DNA of 30,639 nucleotides from Flavobacteriaceae bacterium UBA1682 (GCA_002320285.1 DCKE01000026.1:213152-243790); one strand, 5' to 3'. Positions 14,884 through 23,634 are shown, counted from the first letter of the stretch. Program-made: numbers and translations. Notes: generated from the letters alone by a model not told the origin.

Positions 14884-17800
14884 TTAATATTCCCAATCTT
14901 CAGCAGTTACTACTTTTCCACTTATCTTTTCGTTGATATGCTGAAATATCACAAAGAGGACAGGAGTGATAAAAAGACCTAAAATAGTTCCAAACAACAT
15001 TCCGAAAATGGCAGCATAACCGATGGAGTGATTTCCCAATGCGGAAGGACCTGCAACAAAAAGCAAGGGGGTTAATCCCGCTAGAAAAGCTAAGGAAGTC
15101 ATCAATATAGGTCGTAAACGCGCCTTGGCTCCCTCGACAGCAGCAGCGACAATACTTTTGCCGGCACGTCGCCTTTGAATAGCAAATTCCACGATCAAAA
15201 TACCGTTTTTAGCCAATAATCCAATGAGCATAATCATCGCTATTTGTACATATATATTGTTTGAAATTTCGGCAAATGTTATGCCTATAAAGACCCCGCT
15301 TAATCCTATTGGAATTGCTATCAGCACTGAAAATGGTAATACATAACTCTCGTACTGTGCAGATAATAAAAAGTAGACAAATAAGATGCACAAGGCGAAT
15401 ATTAAAGTCGATTGGGCTCCCGATTTACTTTCTTCGCGGCTCATCCCTTTATAATCATGGGTATAACCTGCTGGCAATACTTGTTGGCTAACCTCTTCTA
15501 TAGCGGACATAGCTTGACCCGTACTATATCCCGGGGCAGGCATTACGGTAAGATTCGAGGCGTTATACAAATTAAACCGATCCACAACCTCGGCTCCCGT
15601 TGTCTGTTTTAAGGTGACTAAGGTATTGATGGGAACCATTTCGTTTTTTGAATTTTTAACAAAAATGGCACGAAGCGATTCTTTGTCTTTGCGCATTTCA
15701 GGGGTGGCTTGCACCAATACTCTATAGTATTTTCCAAAGCGATTGAAATCCGACGACTGTATACTGCCATAATATCCTTGCATGGCACTCATAATAGCAG
15801 CAACGGTGATTCCCAATTGAGCTGCTTTTGTCTCATCGACCAATACTTCAAATTGCGGATACGATGCGTCAAAGGTGGTAAAAGCTACAGCGACTTCTGG
15901 TCGTTGCATCAGGGCACCCATCATTGCATAGGAAGCCTGCCCCAGTTGTTGCAGATGGCCGTTATTTCTGTCTTGTAATACCAATTCCATTCCACTAGTA
16001 TTGCCAAAACCGTCTACTGTAGGGGAATTTAATACGAGAAAGTTCGCTCTTTTATCGTCGGAGAGTGCAGCTGTTAACTGACCGATTAAATCATCAATTT
16101 TCTTGATTTCGCCCCGCTCGTCTATTTTCTTAAGTTTGATAAAAAAGGTCGCTGAGGATGACGACATGGAACCGCTAAATAGGTTAAGACCGTCAACCGA
16201 TATGACGTTCTCAATGCCGGGATGCGATACCAATTTGTTTTCCGTGTCATCAATCACCGTAGTCGTTCTGTCTTTAGATGCTCCGGGTGCTAGGTTGGCA
16301 GTGACAATAATAAAACTTTGATCTTCATCAGGAATAAAAGCCGTCGGAGTGGTCAATGCCATCCAAGCGAACAGACCTCCAAAAAGAGCGATTAACGAAT
16401 AAGCGACCCATCTTTTCTTAATGAGGAATAACACGGATTTGCCGTATCTAAAAGTCAATTTATTAAAAGCAGCATTAAAACCTATGAAAAAGCGCTGCTT
16501 AAAGCTCGTTTTTAGTGGTGTATTACCTTCAGTATGTTGTTGTTGTAATAGCAAAGCACATAATGCAGGGCTTAGTGTTAAGGCATTTATCGCTGAAATA
16601 ATAATGGCAATAGCTAGGGTAAGGGCAAACTGCTGATAAAACAAACCGATCGAACCCTGCATAAAAGCTACTGGTACAAAAACCGCAGACATAACTAAGG
16701 TGATGGAAACGATAGCCCCCGAGATTTCGTTCATCGCAGACATGGTTGCTGCCCGGGCGTTGAGTTTGCGTTTTTCCATCTTGGCGTGTACCGCTTCGAC
16801 CACTACTATAGCATCATCAACTACAATTCCAATAGCCAATACTAAGGCAAAAAGAGTTAATATATTGATGGAAAACCCCAGCAGGTGGATAAAGAAAAAA
16901 GTACCCAAAATCGATACGGGAACGGCTATAGCCGGTATTAAGGTAGAACGGAAATCTTGAAGAAAAATAAAAACCACAAGAAAAACGAGGATAAAAGCTT
17001 CGATCAAGGTAGTGATCACTTGATTGATGGATTGGTCTAGGGATTCTTTTGTTGTAAAAGGAATCTGATAGACCATTTTGTTCGGAAAAGATTTCGATAA
17101 CTGTAGCATGCGTTCCTGTAGTGCAATTTGAACTTCATTGGCATTGGAACCCGACATCTGAAATACCGCCATAGTAACCGCTGGTTTTTTATCCGATTTG
17201 GAGGAAACGGTATAGCTGTAAGCGCCGAATTCAACGGTAGCAACATCTTTTAAACGGAGAATAGATCCGTCGTTTAAGGCTCTAACTACGATGTTTTCAT
17301 ATTCGTGTGATTCCGTAAATTTACCCTTATATCGCATCACATACTCCAACGATTCTGTACTGCGTTCGCCAAATCTCCCTGGAGCTGCTTCTAAGTTTTG
17401 AGATTGTATCGCTGTCGAAATATCGGCAGGAGTGAGGTTATAAGCGTTGAGCTTTATCGGATCTAACCAAATCCGCATTGAATAATCTTTATTGCCATAG
17501 GCCATAGCATCGCCAACCCCGGAAATCCTTTTAAGCTCTGGTAGTATATTGATTTTGGCATAATTTTCTAGAAACAGATCGTCTATACTACCGTCTTCAC
17601 TAGTGAGGGTAACCATAGCAATCATACTGTTTTGCCTTTTTAAGGTAGTAATACCGGCTTGAATTACTTCAACGGGTAATTGATTGGTGACTTGAGCCAC
17701 TCTGTTTTGTACGTTGATGGCGGCTTGATCGGGATCGGTACCCAATTTAAAAATAACGGTTATGGTCAGTGTTCCGTCATTACTGGACACAGAGGTGATA

Positions 17801-18030
17801 TAATCCATATTTTCGACACCGTTTATAGCATTTTCTAAAGGTGGTGCTACAGAACGGGCTAAGGTTTCCGCATTTGCTCCAGGGTAAGTTGCCATTACCG
17901 ATACGGTAGGAGGAGCGATATCTGGAAATTTGGTAATGGGCAAACTCAGCATACCGACTATACCTAGTATCACTAAAAGCACCGAAATAACAGTGGCCAG
18001 TACAGGTCTTTTTATAATAGTTTTTAACAT
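14884..18030 (-). CDS. RND multidrug efflux transporter, HAE1 family (AcrB-like)
   Basis: 1048 aa, standard length for hydrophobe/amphiphile RND pumps. The first helix (about 10-30) is followed by FPDIAPPTVSVMATYPGA. The proton-relay aspartates are in GIVVDDAIVVVE (about residues 404-415). The matching lysine is in LLAKNGILIVEFA (about 940). Twelve helices and two large periplasmic loops are arranged as in AcrB. It exports amphiphilic compounds from the periplasm and inner membrane using the proton gradient. It lies 11 bases after the adaptor gene and 19 before the channel gene, forming one operon. Specificity cannot be read from the sequence. Confidence 0.96.
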   Translation of the reverse strand: MLKTIIKRPVLATVISVLLVILGIVGMLSLPITKFPDIAPPTVSVMATYPGANAETLARSVAPPLENAINGVENMDYITSVSSNDGTLTITVIFKLGTDPDQAAINVQNRVAQVTNQLPVEVIQAGITTLKRQNSMIAMVTLTSEDGSIDDLFLENYAKINILPELKRISGVGDAMAYGNKDYSMRIWLDPIKLNAYNLTPADISTAIQSQNLEAAPGRFGERSTESLEYVMRYKGKFTESHEYENIVVRALNDGSILRLKDVATVEFGAYSYTVSSKSDKKPAVTMAVFQMSGSNANEVQIALQERMLQLSKSFPNKMVYQIPFTTKESLDQSINQVITTLIEAFILVFLVVFIFLQDFRSTLIPAIAVPVSILGTFFFIHLLGFSINILTLFALVLAIGIVVDDAIVVVEAVHAKMEKRKLNARAATMSAMNEISGAIVSITLVMSAVFVPVAFMQGSIGLFYQQFALTLAIAIIISAINALTLSPALCALLLQQQHTEGNTPLKTSFKQRFFIGFNAAFNKLTFRYGKSVLFLIKKRWVAYSLIALFGGLFAWMALTTPTAFIPDEDQSFIIVTANLAPGASKDRTTTVIDDTENKLVSHPGIENVISVDGLNLFSGSMSSSSATFFIKLKKIDERGEIKKIDDLIGQLTAALSDDKRANFLVLNSPTVDGFGNTSGMELVLQDRNNGHLQQLGQASYAMMGALMQRPEVAVAFTTFDASYPQFEVLVDETKAAQLGITVAAIMSAMQGYYGSIQSSDFNRFGKYYRVLVQATPEMRKDKESLRAIFVKNSKNEMVPINTLVTLKQTTGAEVVDRFNLYNASNLTVMPAPGYSTGQAMSAIEEVSQQVLPAGYTHDYKGMSREESKSGAQSTLIFALCILFVYFLLSAQYESYVLPFSVLIAIPIGLSGVFIGITFAEISNNIYVQIAMIMLIGLLAKNGILIVEFAIQRRRAGKSIVAAAVEGAKARLRPILMTSLAFLAGLTPLLFVAGPSALGNHSIGYAAIFGMLFGTILGLFITPVLFVIFQHINEKISGKVVTAEDWEY

Positions 18031-18041
18031 TTTTTGTCGCT

Positions 18042-19151
18042 TTATTTGGTGGTTTTACTGTCTTGAGTTGTCGTTTTTGCTAAAATCGGACTACCCGGTT
18101 GTAGTCTTTCAAATCCGCTGATTATATAGGTATCACCCGCTTTAATACCACCAGAAACAAGGTAATTATTGCCCGATTTTCCCGCTACTTCAATAGGAAG
18201 CTGAATCGCATTACTTTGATCATCTACAGAGAATATAAAGACCTTATCTTGCATAAACAGCGTAGATGCAATCGGTATAAGTATCACATCGCTATACTTT
18301 TGAGTTATTACTATTTTTCCGGTATTGCCACTTCTTAAGATCGATTTTGGATTGTCAAATTTGGCTCGAAGGATGATGGAACCGGTGGTTTTATTAAATT
18401 GTCCGTCAATCGCGTCAATCTTACCGGGAAGTTCGTATTCTTGACCGTCTGCAATTAGCAATTTAACAGCAGCCAGGTTGCTCAGTTTTTCTTCGAGGGT
18501 GTTTCCTTCATATTGATTTTGAAATCGAATGAATTCTCCTTCACTTAAACTAAAATAGGCGTTGATCTTACTGATGTCGGTTAGAAATGTTAATGGGTCT
18601 GGGTTGGTTGGTGTAATTAAACTTCCCAAGCGGAAGGGTATTCTACTGATATAACCGCTAACAGGCGCCTTGATCGTACAGAAATTCAAATTAATCTTAG
18701 ACAGTTCGGCTTGTGAAAGAGCGCCCTTATAGGTCGCTTCAGCTTGCTGCACTTGCAAGTCTGATACAATTTTACTCTTTAATAATTCCTTTTTTCGATC
18801 CAAATCAATCTTTGCAGTAGTTAAGTTGGCCAAACTGTTGTTGTATTGTGCTTTGTAAACACTGTTTTCAATTTGAAAAAGCACTTGTCCTGCTTTTACA
18901 TAGGCTCCTTCATCTATAAAAATTTTTTCGAGATAACCCGATACCTGAGGTCGGATTTCTACATTGGTCACTCCCTCTATACTTGCAGCATAAGTTTGTG
19001 TTAGTACGGCAGTGTCTTGTTTAACAACTTCAACGGGAAGTTCTGGAACAGCACCGCCATAGGCTTGTTTGGTTTGATTTTTAGTACATCCTGCTAGAAG
19101 AAGCAGGGCGAAAATAAGTCCGCTGGACTTAAAAGTAGAGAAGCGATTCAT
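18042..19151 (-). CDS. RND periplasmic adaptor (membrane fusion protein), AcrA-like lipoprotein
   Basis: 369 aa. The lipoprotein signal ends LLLAGC, with the cysteine near residue 22. In order follow an N-terminal beta/lipoyl half (VEIRPQVSGYLEKI, about 66-79), an alpha-helical hairpin (about 105-150), the second lipoyl half (CTIKAPVSGYISRI, about 157-170), a beta-barrel and a membrane-proximal domain. It joins the pump to the outer-membrane channel. It is the first gene of the operon. The ATG at 19151 lies about 27 bases after the predicted transcription start. Upstream direct repeats suggest control by the AraC-type regulator encoded next door. Confidence 0.94.
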   Translation of the reverse strand: MNRFSTFKSSGLIFALLLLAGCTKNQTKQAYGGAVPELPVEVVKQDTAVLTQTYAASIEGVTNVEIRPQVSGYLEKIFIDEGAYVKAGQVLFQIENSVYKAQYNNSLANLTTAKIDLDRKKELLKSKIVSDLQVQQAEATYKGALSQAELSKINLNFCTIKAPVSGYISRIPFRLGSLITPTNPDPLTFLTDISKINAYFSLSEGEFIRFQNQYEGNTLEEKLSNLAAVKLLIADGQEYELPGKIDAIDGQFNKTTGSIILRAKFDNPKSILRSGNTGKIVITQKYSDVILIPIASTLFMQDKVFIFSVDDQSNAIQLPIEVAGKSGNNYLVSGGIKAGDTYIISGFERLQPGSPILAKTTTQDSKTTK

Positions 19152-19184
19152 CGATTTTTGATTTAGTGATTATTTAATCGATGG

Positions 19185-19192
19185 CAAATTTC
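19185..19192 (-). promoter_or_regulatory. Possible weak -7 element (GAAATTTG) of the efflux operon
   Basis: One mismatch from TAnnTTTG on the minus strand, with no TTG at the -33 position. The last base is 34 bases before the adaptor ATG. A weak core promoter next to the direct repeats at 19220-19255 fits an activator-dependent promoter. Confidence 0.4.
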
Positions 19193-19219
19193 GATTATAT
19201 AAAACCGCATGAAAAACTC

Positions 19220-19255
19220 ATAAGTCGCTAAAGTTTGTCTATAAGTCGCCTAAAG
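19220..19255 (-). promoter_or_regulatory. Probable AraC-type operator: two direct repeats 21 bp apart
   Basis: ATAAGTCGCTAAAG (19220-19233) and ATAAGTCGCCTAAAG (19241-19255) are direct repeats offset by 21 bp, two turns of the helix, as expected for the paired half-sites of AraC family activators. They lie about 42-77 bases upstream of the predicted start of the efflux operon, the normal place for an activator. The regulator gene is immediately upstream. Confidence 0.65.
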
Positions 19256-19340
19256 TAGTTGGGGTGTTTTCCTTTGCATTATGGTATATGTAAGACTGTG
19301 TAACGTCTAAAATAGGTAAGATATGCCCAAAAAGACCGGG

Positions 19341-20237
19341 TTAAAAAAGGTCGTTTTTTTTGTACAATGACGGAGTTTTTCCCGAGTGTTTTTTAAAAAA
19401 CTTACTGAAAACTGCCTGGTTAGAAAAATTCAATATAACCGTAACTTCATTGATGCTTATTGCGGTGTTTTTAAGTAATAGCTTGGCTTCAATCAGCAAT
19501 ACTTGATTGATGATATCGCGGGGTGTTTGCGACATGGTTTTTTTAATAATGCGACTGAGATACTTTCTGGTAACAAATAACTGGTCGGCATAAAATTGTA
19601 CCTCATGGTGCTCCTTAAAGTGCGTTCGGACTAAGGAGAAAAATGCCGTAGTGAGTTCCTCTTCACGAGAGGTGTTTGGCGCAAGGTTGGTTTCTTTGAA
19701 ATAATTGTTTATTTCGTAAATCATCAGTGAAAAATGATGCCAGATCATTTCTGCAAAATAGTAGTGACTGGTTTCCGGTTTATTGAGTTGTTGAAGTTCT
19801 TCGATATGAAATAACAGCCTTCTAAATAGGGATTCTTTCTGCTGAATTACATTTGACGGATTATTAGACAGACTTTTTAGTATGTCATTGGATTTGTAAT
19901 TGTATCCCGCGACCGAAATATAATCCACGGAAAAGAAGATTTGTTTGGCTTTATAATTATCGGATATAGCGTTGACTCTGAAAATTTCGGAAGGTACACA
20001 AAATAAAATATCGCCTTTGGAAAGATGATGAACCGTTTCTTCAACGCCAATATTATAATCACAGTATCCTTCCATCACCATAATTACTCCGAAATAGTCC
20101 GCCTTATAATAGGATTCGAGTTTCAGGGATAAATTGTTATTATGGGTATCAAAAATAAAATAATCTTTTGTTTTTACAATAGTTGTGAATTGCTCGATAA
20201 GCTCACTCATCGAAAGTAGCGAAATGGATTTTATCAT
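19341..20237 (-). CDS. AraC-family transcriptional regulator
   Basis: 298 aa. The N-terminal ligand-binding part (about 20-110) has a cupin-like character, with KGDILFCVPSEIFRV. The C-terminal DNA-binding domain (about 205-296) has two helix-turn-helix motifs: FYADQLFVTRKYLSRIIKK, and ISINEVTVILNFSNQAVFSKFFKKHSGKTP, the usual AraC signature. It is transcribed in the same direction as the RND operon, 189 bases upstream, and the repeats in that gap make it the likely local activator. The ATG at 20237 sits 24 bases after a TACTTTTG -7 element; an internal ATG nine codons later is possible. The inducer is unknown. Confidence 0.92.
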   Translation of the reverse strand: MIKSISLLSMSELIEQFTTIVKTKDYFIFDTHNNNLSLKLESYYKADYFGVIMVMEGYCDYNIGVEETVHHLSKGDILFCVPSEIFRVNAISDNYKAKQIFFSVDYISVAGYNYKSNDILKSLSNNPSNVIQQKESLFRRLLFHIEELQQLNKPETSHYYFAEMIWHHFSLMIYEINNYFKETNLAPNTSREEELTTAFFSLVRTHFKEHHEVQFYADQLFVTRKYLSRIIKKTMSQTPRDIINQVLLIEAKLLLKNTAISINEVTVILNFSNQAVFSKFFKKHSGKTPSLYKKNDLF

Positions 20238-20260
20238 CTTGGCGCGCTTTATATAGCAAT

Positions 20261-20268
20261 CAAAAGTA
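20261..20268 (-). promoter_or_regulatory. -7 element (TACTTTTG) for the AraC-type regulator
   Basis: Perfect TAnnTTTG match on the minus strand, with its last base 24 bases before the regulator's ATG. Confidence 0.5.
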
Positions 20269-20378
20269 GTTTATTATTTTGAAAAACCGTGTTGAAATAT
20301 AGAGCTTATCTCTGACGGCGCTATAAGTAAGTCTTTAATTCATCAGTATAAAAGCAGATAGTTACAGCTATAGTATAA

Positions 20379-20423
20379 AGGTAAAACCATCGTTATAAAA
20401 TGTATAAAACGATGGTTGTACCT
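20379..20423 (-). terminator. Terminator-like hairpin after the esterase operon
   Basis: A 16-bp stem with one mismatch (20379-20394 with 20408-20423, 13-base loop) lies 26 bases after the esterase stop on the minus strand. The following T-run is weak (TTATA), so it may be a transcript-stabilising hairpin rather than an efficient intrinsic terminator. The rest of 20238-20449 shows no gene. Confidence 0.6.
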
Positions 20424-20449
20424 CTAAAAAACAAGTAAAATTAACAGTA

Positions 20450-21097
20450 CTAGTCTTTAAGTATAAATTGAAGTAAATCTTGAAAATTTTGTGGTGCTAC
20501 GCCGTGTCCAACAGGGTATTCTTTATACTCAAATGGAATGTTTAGACTTTCGAGTACAGCGGGTGTTTTTCGCGCCCATTCTACCGGTACTACTTGATCT
20601 ACCGAACCGTGTGATACAAAAAACTGAAGTTTGGATAAATCGTTTGTGCGGTAGTTTGGATTTACAATATTAGGGTTGAAATAACCGCTTAAAGCAATGG
20701 TTTTATCAATTTTTTCCGGATAGGATAGGGCGATAGCATAACTCAAAATGGCGCCTTGGCTAAATCCAATGAGGCTTACTTTTTGCGCATCTATAGGATA
20801 TTGGGCAATCATTTCATCAATGAACTGCACGATTAAATCGCGAGAAGTAATTGCTTGTTGATCGTCAGAAAATTTGTTTTGATCGGCATCAAAGTTGATT
20901 GCATACCACGCATTGCCATAAGGAGGTAGCGGGTAGGGCGCTCTTACCGAAATGACATAATGTGTTTTAGGTAACTCTGAGGCAAAGGAAAACAGGTCTT
21001 CCTCATTACTTCCATAGCCGTGTAATAGCAGGAGCATGGGATTTTTATCTAAAATAACTTCGGGTTCACGAACCAAATAAAATAGGGAATGACTCAT
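20450..21097 (-). CDS. Alpha/beta-hydrolase, phospholipase/carboxylesterase type
   Basis: 215 aa, typical length for the Abhydrolase_2 (YpfH/EstB-like) group. The oxyanion region LLLLHGYGSNEEDL is near residues 21-34. The nucleophile elbow is GFSQG (serine near 117). The acid is probably the aspartate in HGSVDQVVP, and the histidine is in PVGHGV (about 198). There is no signal peptide, so it is cytoplasmic. It probably hydrolyses short-chain or lysophospholipid-type esters; the true substrate is unknown. It starts two bases after the stop of the small membrane protein gene, as the last gene of a tight three-gene operon. Confidence 0.9.
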   Translation of the reverse strand: MSHSLFYLVREPEVILDKNPMLLLLHGYGSNEEDLFSFASELPKTHYVISVRAPYPLPPYGNAWYAINFDADQNKFSDDQQAITSRDLIVQFIDEMIAQYPIDAQKVSLIGFSQGAILSYAIALSYPEKIDKTIALSGYFNPNIVNPNYRTNDLSKLQFFVSHGSVDQVVPVEWARKTPAVLESLNIPFEYKEYPVGHGVAPQNFQDLLQFILKD

Positions 21098-21099
21098 AA

Positions 21100-21435
21100 T
21101 TACGCGGATAAATTTTTAAACCAAATTTGAAATTTAGGACCTAAAACCGGAACGGTATGGTAGATTCCCTGTAAAACTCCGATAAAACTATAGGTCCAAA
21201 AAATAAAGATAAATAAGAAGAAAGCGCTAGAAATCATCCAGCTATCGAAATAACCGATAAAGTAAGCCAGTGCATAAAAAACGATATGAATGCCAAAAGC
21301 TTGTTTAATATAAAAACCGGCAAAGGTGTTGCGAGGTTCCTGATTCATAAAGATAGCGATGATGGCACCTATTATGGTAAAGTGTGCAATGATTGCTGTC
21401 GTTTTTCCTTCAGTAGGTATTTTTTTTGTTTCCAA
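21100..21435 (-). CDS. Small Tic20/DUF4870-like membrane protein
   Basis: 111 aa with three to four transmembrane helices: about 12-30, 44-63, 66-84 and possibly 84-95. The start TTAIIAHFTIIGAIIAIFMN and the RNTFAGFYIKQAFGIHI segment resemble the Tic20-like DUF4870 family, sometimes named import component. Function in bacteria is unknown. It starts one base after the stop of the dihydroorotase-like gene and ends two bases before the esterase, so the three are probably translationally coupled. The link between these three products is not explained by any pathway I know. Confidence 0.82.
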   Translation of the reverse strand: METKKIPTEGKTTAIIAHFTIIGAIIAIFMNQEPRNTFAGFYIKQAFGIHIVFYALAYFIGYFDSWMISSAFFLFIFIFWTYSFIGVLQGIYHTVPVLGPKFQIWFKNLSA

Positions 21436-21436
21436 T

Positions 21437-22687
21437 TTATTTTAAAATTAATTGATTTTGATTAAAGATTCCATACACATTTCCTTGGGTTGCATGATTT
21501 AAGAAAATCGAATTTTTAGATTTTGATAAAATGTCTGCTTCGGTAAATGTACTGTGCTGTTTCGGACTAAATAGCGTCAAACAGGCCGTTTGACCGACAT
21601 TGATGCTGTTGCTTGGAATCTTAAAGATGTTTTTAGCCTCGGTTAATTTTTCGACGATTACTTCTAAGGGTAACACCGGTACTAAAGCGCCAAATATGCT
21701 TTCCAGACCTATAGTTCCGTTAGTGGCGTTGTCGAATTCTAATTTTTTATGCTCGATATCAAGCGGATTGTGATCAGAAGTGATGCAATCGATCGTACCG
21801 TCTAGTACCGCTGCGATTAAGGCCTGTCTGTGACTCTCATCTCTCAATGGGGGGGTTACTTTGTAACGGGTATCAAAATCCCTTAAGGTTTCGTCATTGA
21901 GTACTAAGTGATGAGCGGAAACGCTACAAGTTACTTGCAATCCTTTTGCCTTAGCTTCGCGAATTAAATGCACGCCATTTTTAGTCGATACCGTAGGGAT
22001 GTGCATTTTACCGCCTGTATATTCAAGAATATATAAATTTCTGGCTATTTGTAATTCTTCTGCTAAAGCGGGTATACCCTTTAGTCCCAGTTGAATGCTA
22101 ACTGCTCCTTCGTGGACCACACCACTTCCTTTGATGTCTTGATCTTGGGAATACGCGATGACCAAGGCATCGAAGTCCTGAGCGTACTGAAGTGCTATTT
22201 TAAGGAGGTTACTGTTTTTTTGAGATTTATTATAATCTCCAAAAGCGATGGCACCAGCGTTTTGCATATCGTAGAGTTCCGCCATATCTAAACCTTCGGA
22301 TTTTTTAGTCAGTGCACCTATAGGGAAAACCTCGGTGGCAGCACCTAAGGCTTTTTGTTTGATAAAACTGACGATACTTTGGGTATCGGTAACCGGATTG
22401 GTGTTGGGTTGTACTGCAATATGTGTAAAACCGCTTTTAGCAGCAACATGAAGACCGTTTTTTAAGGTTTCACGTTCTTCGTATCCCGGTTCTCCAAAAG
22501 AAACAGAGCTGTCCATCCATCCTGGAGACAGATGTAAATCATCCAATTCGATTTCGGTAAAATCGCTAGCAGTGATGTTGTTATCTATAGCAATTATTCG
22601 GTTGTTTTGAATTTGAACATCGGCTATTTGAAGGTGAAAGGGACTTTCTGAATCAATGATTTTAGCTTTTTTTAAAATGATATTCAT
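21437..22687 (-). CDS. Dihydroorotase-like protein lacking most zinc ligands
   Basis: 416 aa, full length and collinear with class I dihydroorotases, the TIM-barrel amidohydrolases of pyrimidine synthesis. The active site is degraded. Where the family has DLHVHFREPG, this protein has DSSVSFGEPG (59-68), losing both metal histidines (S61, S63) and the substrate-binding arginine (G65). The HCED histidine is Y179, the HxST histidine is T232, and the DHAPH segment is DHNPL (305-309). D151 and D305 are kept. It is therefore probably not a working dihydroorotase and may be a structural or regulatory homologue, like the inactive partner subunits known for some aspartate transcarbamoylases. It would usually be annotated as PyrC. 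It heads an operon with a membrane protein and an esterase. Confidence 0.9.
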   Translation of the reverse strand: MNIILKKAKIIDSESPFHLQIADVQIQNNRIIAIDNNITASDFTEIELDDLHLSPGWMDSSVSFGEPGYEERETLKNGLHVAAKSGFTHIAVQPNTNPVTDTQSIVSFIKQKALGAATEVFPIGALTKKSEGLDMAELYDMQNAGAIAFGDYNKSQKNSNLLKIALQYAQDFDALVIAYSQDQDIKGSGVVHEGAVSIQLGLKGIPALAEELQIARNLYILEYTGGKMHIPTVSTKNGVHLIREAKAKGLQVTCSVSAHHLVLNDETLRDFDTRYKVTPPLRDESHRQALIAAVLDGTIDCITSDHNPLDIEHKKLEFDNATNGTIGLESIFGALVPVLPLEVIVEKLTEAKNIFKIPSNSINVGQTACLTLFSPKQHSTFTEADILSKSKNSIFLNHATQGNVYGIFNQNQLILK

Positions 22688-22737
22688 TTTTATGCGGTCT
22701 AGATTAGAGGTTAATATTTGATGTGGTGTTTGCTTTA

Positions 22738-22745
22738 CAAAAATA
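22738..22745 (-). promoter_or_regulatory. -7 element (TATTTTTG) for the dihydroorotase-like operon
   Basis: Perfect TAnnTTTG match on the minus strand, with its last base 51 bases before the ATG at 22687. No convincing -33 box. Confidence 0.4.
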
Positions 22746-22786
22746 AGCCTATTTTCAAACTAAAACAGGACTAGCTAAAATAATTG

Positions 22787-22821
22787 CTAAAAAAAATGCA
22801 TCCTGATTAAAGGGATGCATT
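22787..22821 (-). terminator. Terminator overlapping the end of the CarboxypepD_reg gene
   Basis: A 9-bp stem (22795-22803 with 22813-22821, core GCATCC) is followed on the minus strand by a T-run (complement of the A-run before 22797). The upstream arm encodes the last residues of the gene ending at 22807, and the stop codon lies in the loop. Confidence 0.75.
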
Positions 22822-23565
22822 GGATTTGGATTTTGACAATACCCGAGCTTGATCATAACATTCATTTAGCGCGATATAGATTTGATAGTCGGTAGCGGTA
22901 TAGATAAACTGATCGGAATTGTTGCAACCCTGTAGGGTTTTGACAATATCATCTTTGGTGATACCCAATAGTCCACAAATGGTTTCCCGGTCATAACGCG
23001 ACTGCAGTAGTGCAATCATGTTTTGATCTTCTTTAATAGCGCTAATCTTCTTTAAGTTGGAAGATTTTCCTTTAAATAAGTTGTAGACTGCATCAACGGG
23101 ACTGAAAAAAGTTCCAATCGGTGATGTGAAATAAGCGTGTTCGTTGTTTCGACGAAAACGGTTAAACTCCATTTTGTCATTGAGGGTAATTAATTTGGTA
23201 TCTGCTTCTAGGAATCCGGTCAGGTTGTAACGGTGGATGACAATCTCGTTCATTTCAATCGATTTCTCGGTCAAATAAACTTTTAAACGATCGTCGTTCA
23301 ACCAGTCGTTGGTCACGCGAATTTTAATGAAGAGATATCCCGGATAGGAAAAGTGAATGGAGTCATTGAGGGCGGCTTCGATTTTAAAGGAACCATCCGG
23401 ACTGGTGGTTGTCCCTTTGACCTTAGTCAAATTAATAACGTTCACATCTTCTATGGGAAGAAAAGAAATGTCGTTGAGTACCGTACCCTTGATAAGGGCC
23501 TTTTGCTGAGCAAAACTAGTAACTGTAGTAACGACTAAAAATAAAAAAACTGTAAAATATCGCAT
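22807..23565 (-). CDS. Exported CarboxypepD_reg-like domain protein
   Basis: 252 aa. The signal peptide is about residues 1-19 (FLFLVVTTVTSFAQQ, cleavage near the AQ). A carboxypeptidase-regulatory-like beta domain follows (about 23-105), with IKGTVLNDISFLPIEDVNVINL and TTSPDGSFKI, as in the N-terminal domain of SusC-type receptors. The C-terminal part (about 110-252) has no known motif. It is not a TonB-dependent receptor: there is no plug or barrel. It is probably periplasmic or outer-membrane associated. Similar stand-alone proteins are common in Bacteroidota and their role is unknown. Its terminator lies inside the last codons. Confidence 0.85.
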   Translation of the reverse strand: MRYFTVFLFLVVTTVTSFAQQKALIKGTVLNDISFLPIEDVNVINLTKVKGTTTSPDGSFKIEAALNDSIHFSYPGYLFIKIRVTNDWLNDDRLKVYLTEKSIEMNEIVIHRYNLTGFLEADTKLITLNDKMEFNRFRRNNEHAYFTSPIGTFFSPVDAVYNLFKGKSSNLKKISAIKEDQNMIALLQSRYDRETICGLLGITKDDIVKTLQGCNNSDQFIYTATDYQIYIALNECYDQARVLSKSKSNASL

Positions 23566-23634
23566 GTTATAAAAGATTGCTCTAAAATAATGGATATTTT
23601 ACAGTTTGGAGTATTATTTTGTAAAAATTAACAA

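Noticed and set aside
19319..19370. Possible terminator of the AraC-type gene (GACC/GGTC arms)
   Set aside because: Only four to five base pairs with bulges and a long loop, and it overlaps the end of the coding sequence. Too weak to call.
23584..23620. AAAATAAT/ATTATTTT inverted repeat downstream of the helicase gene
   Set aside because: Eight A-T pairs with a 21-base loop in AT-rich sequence are expected by chance and would not form a stable terminator.
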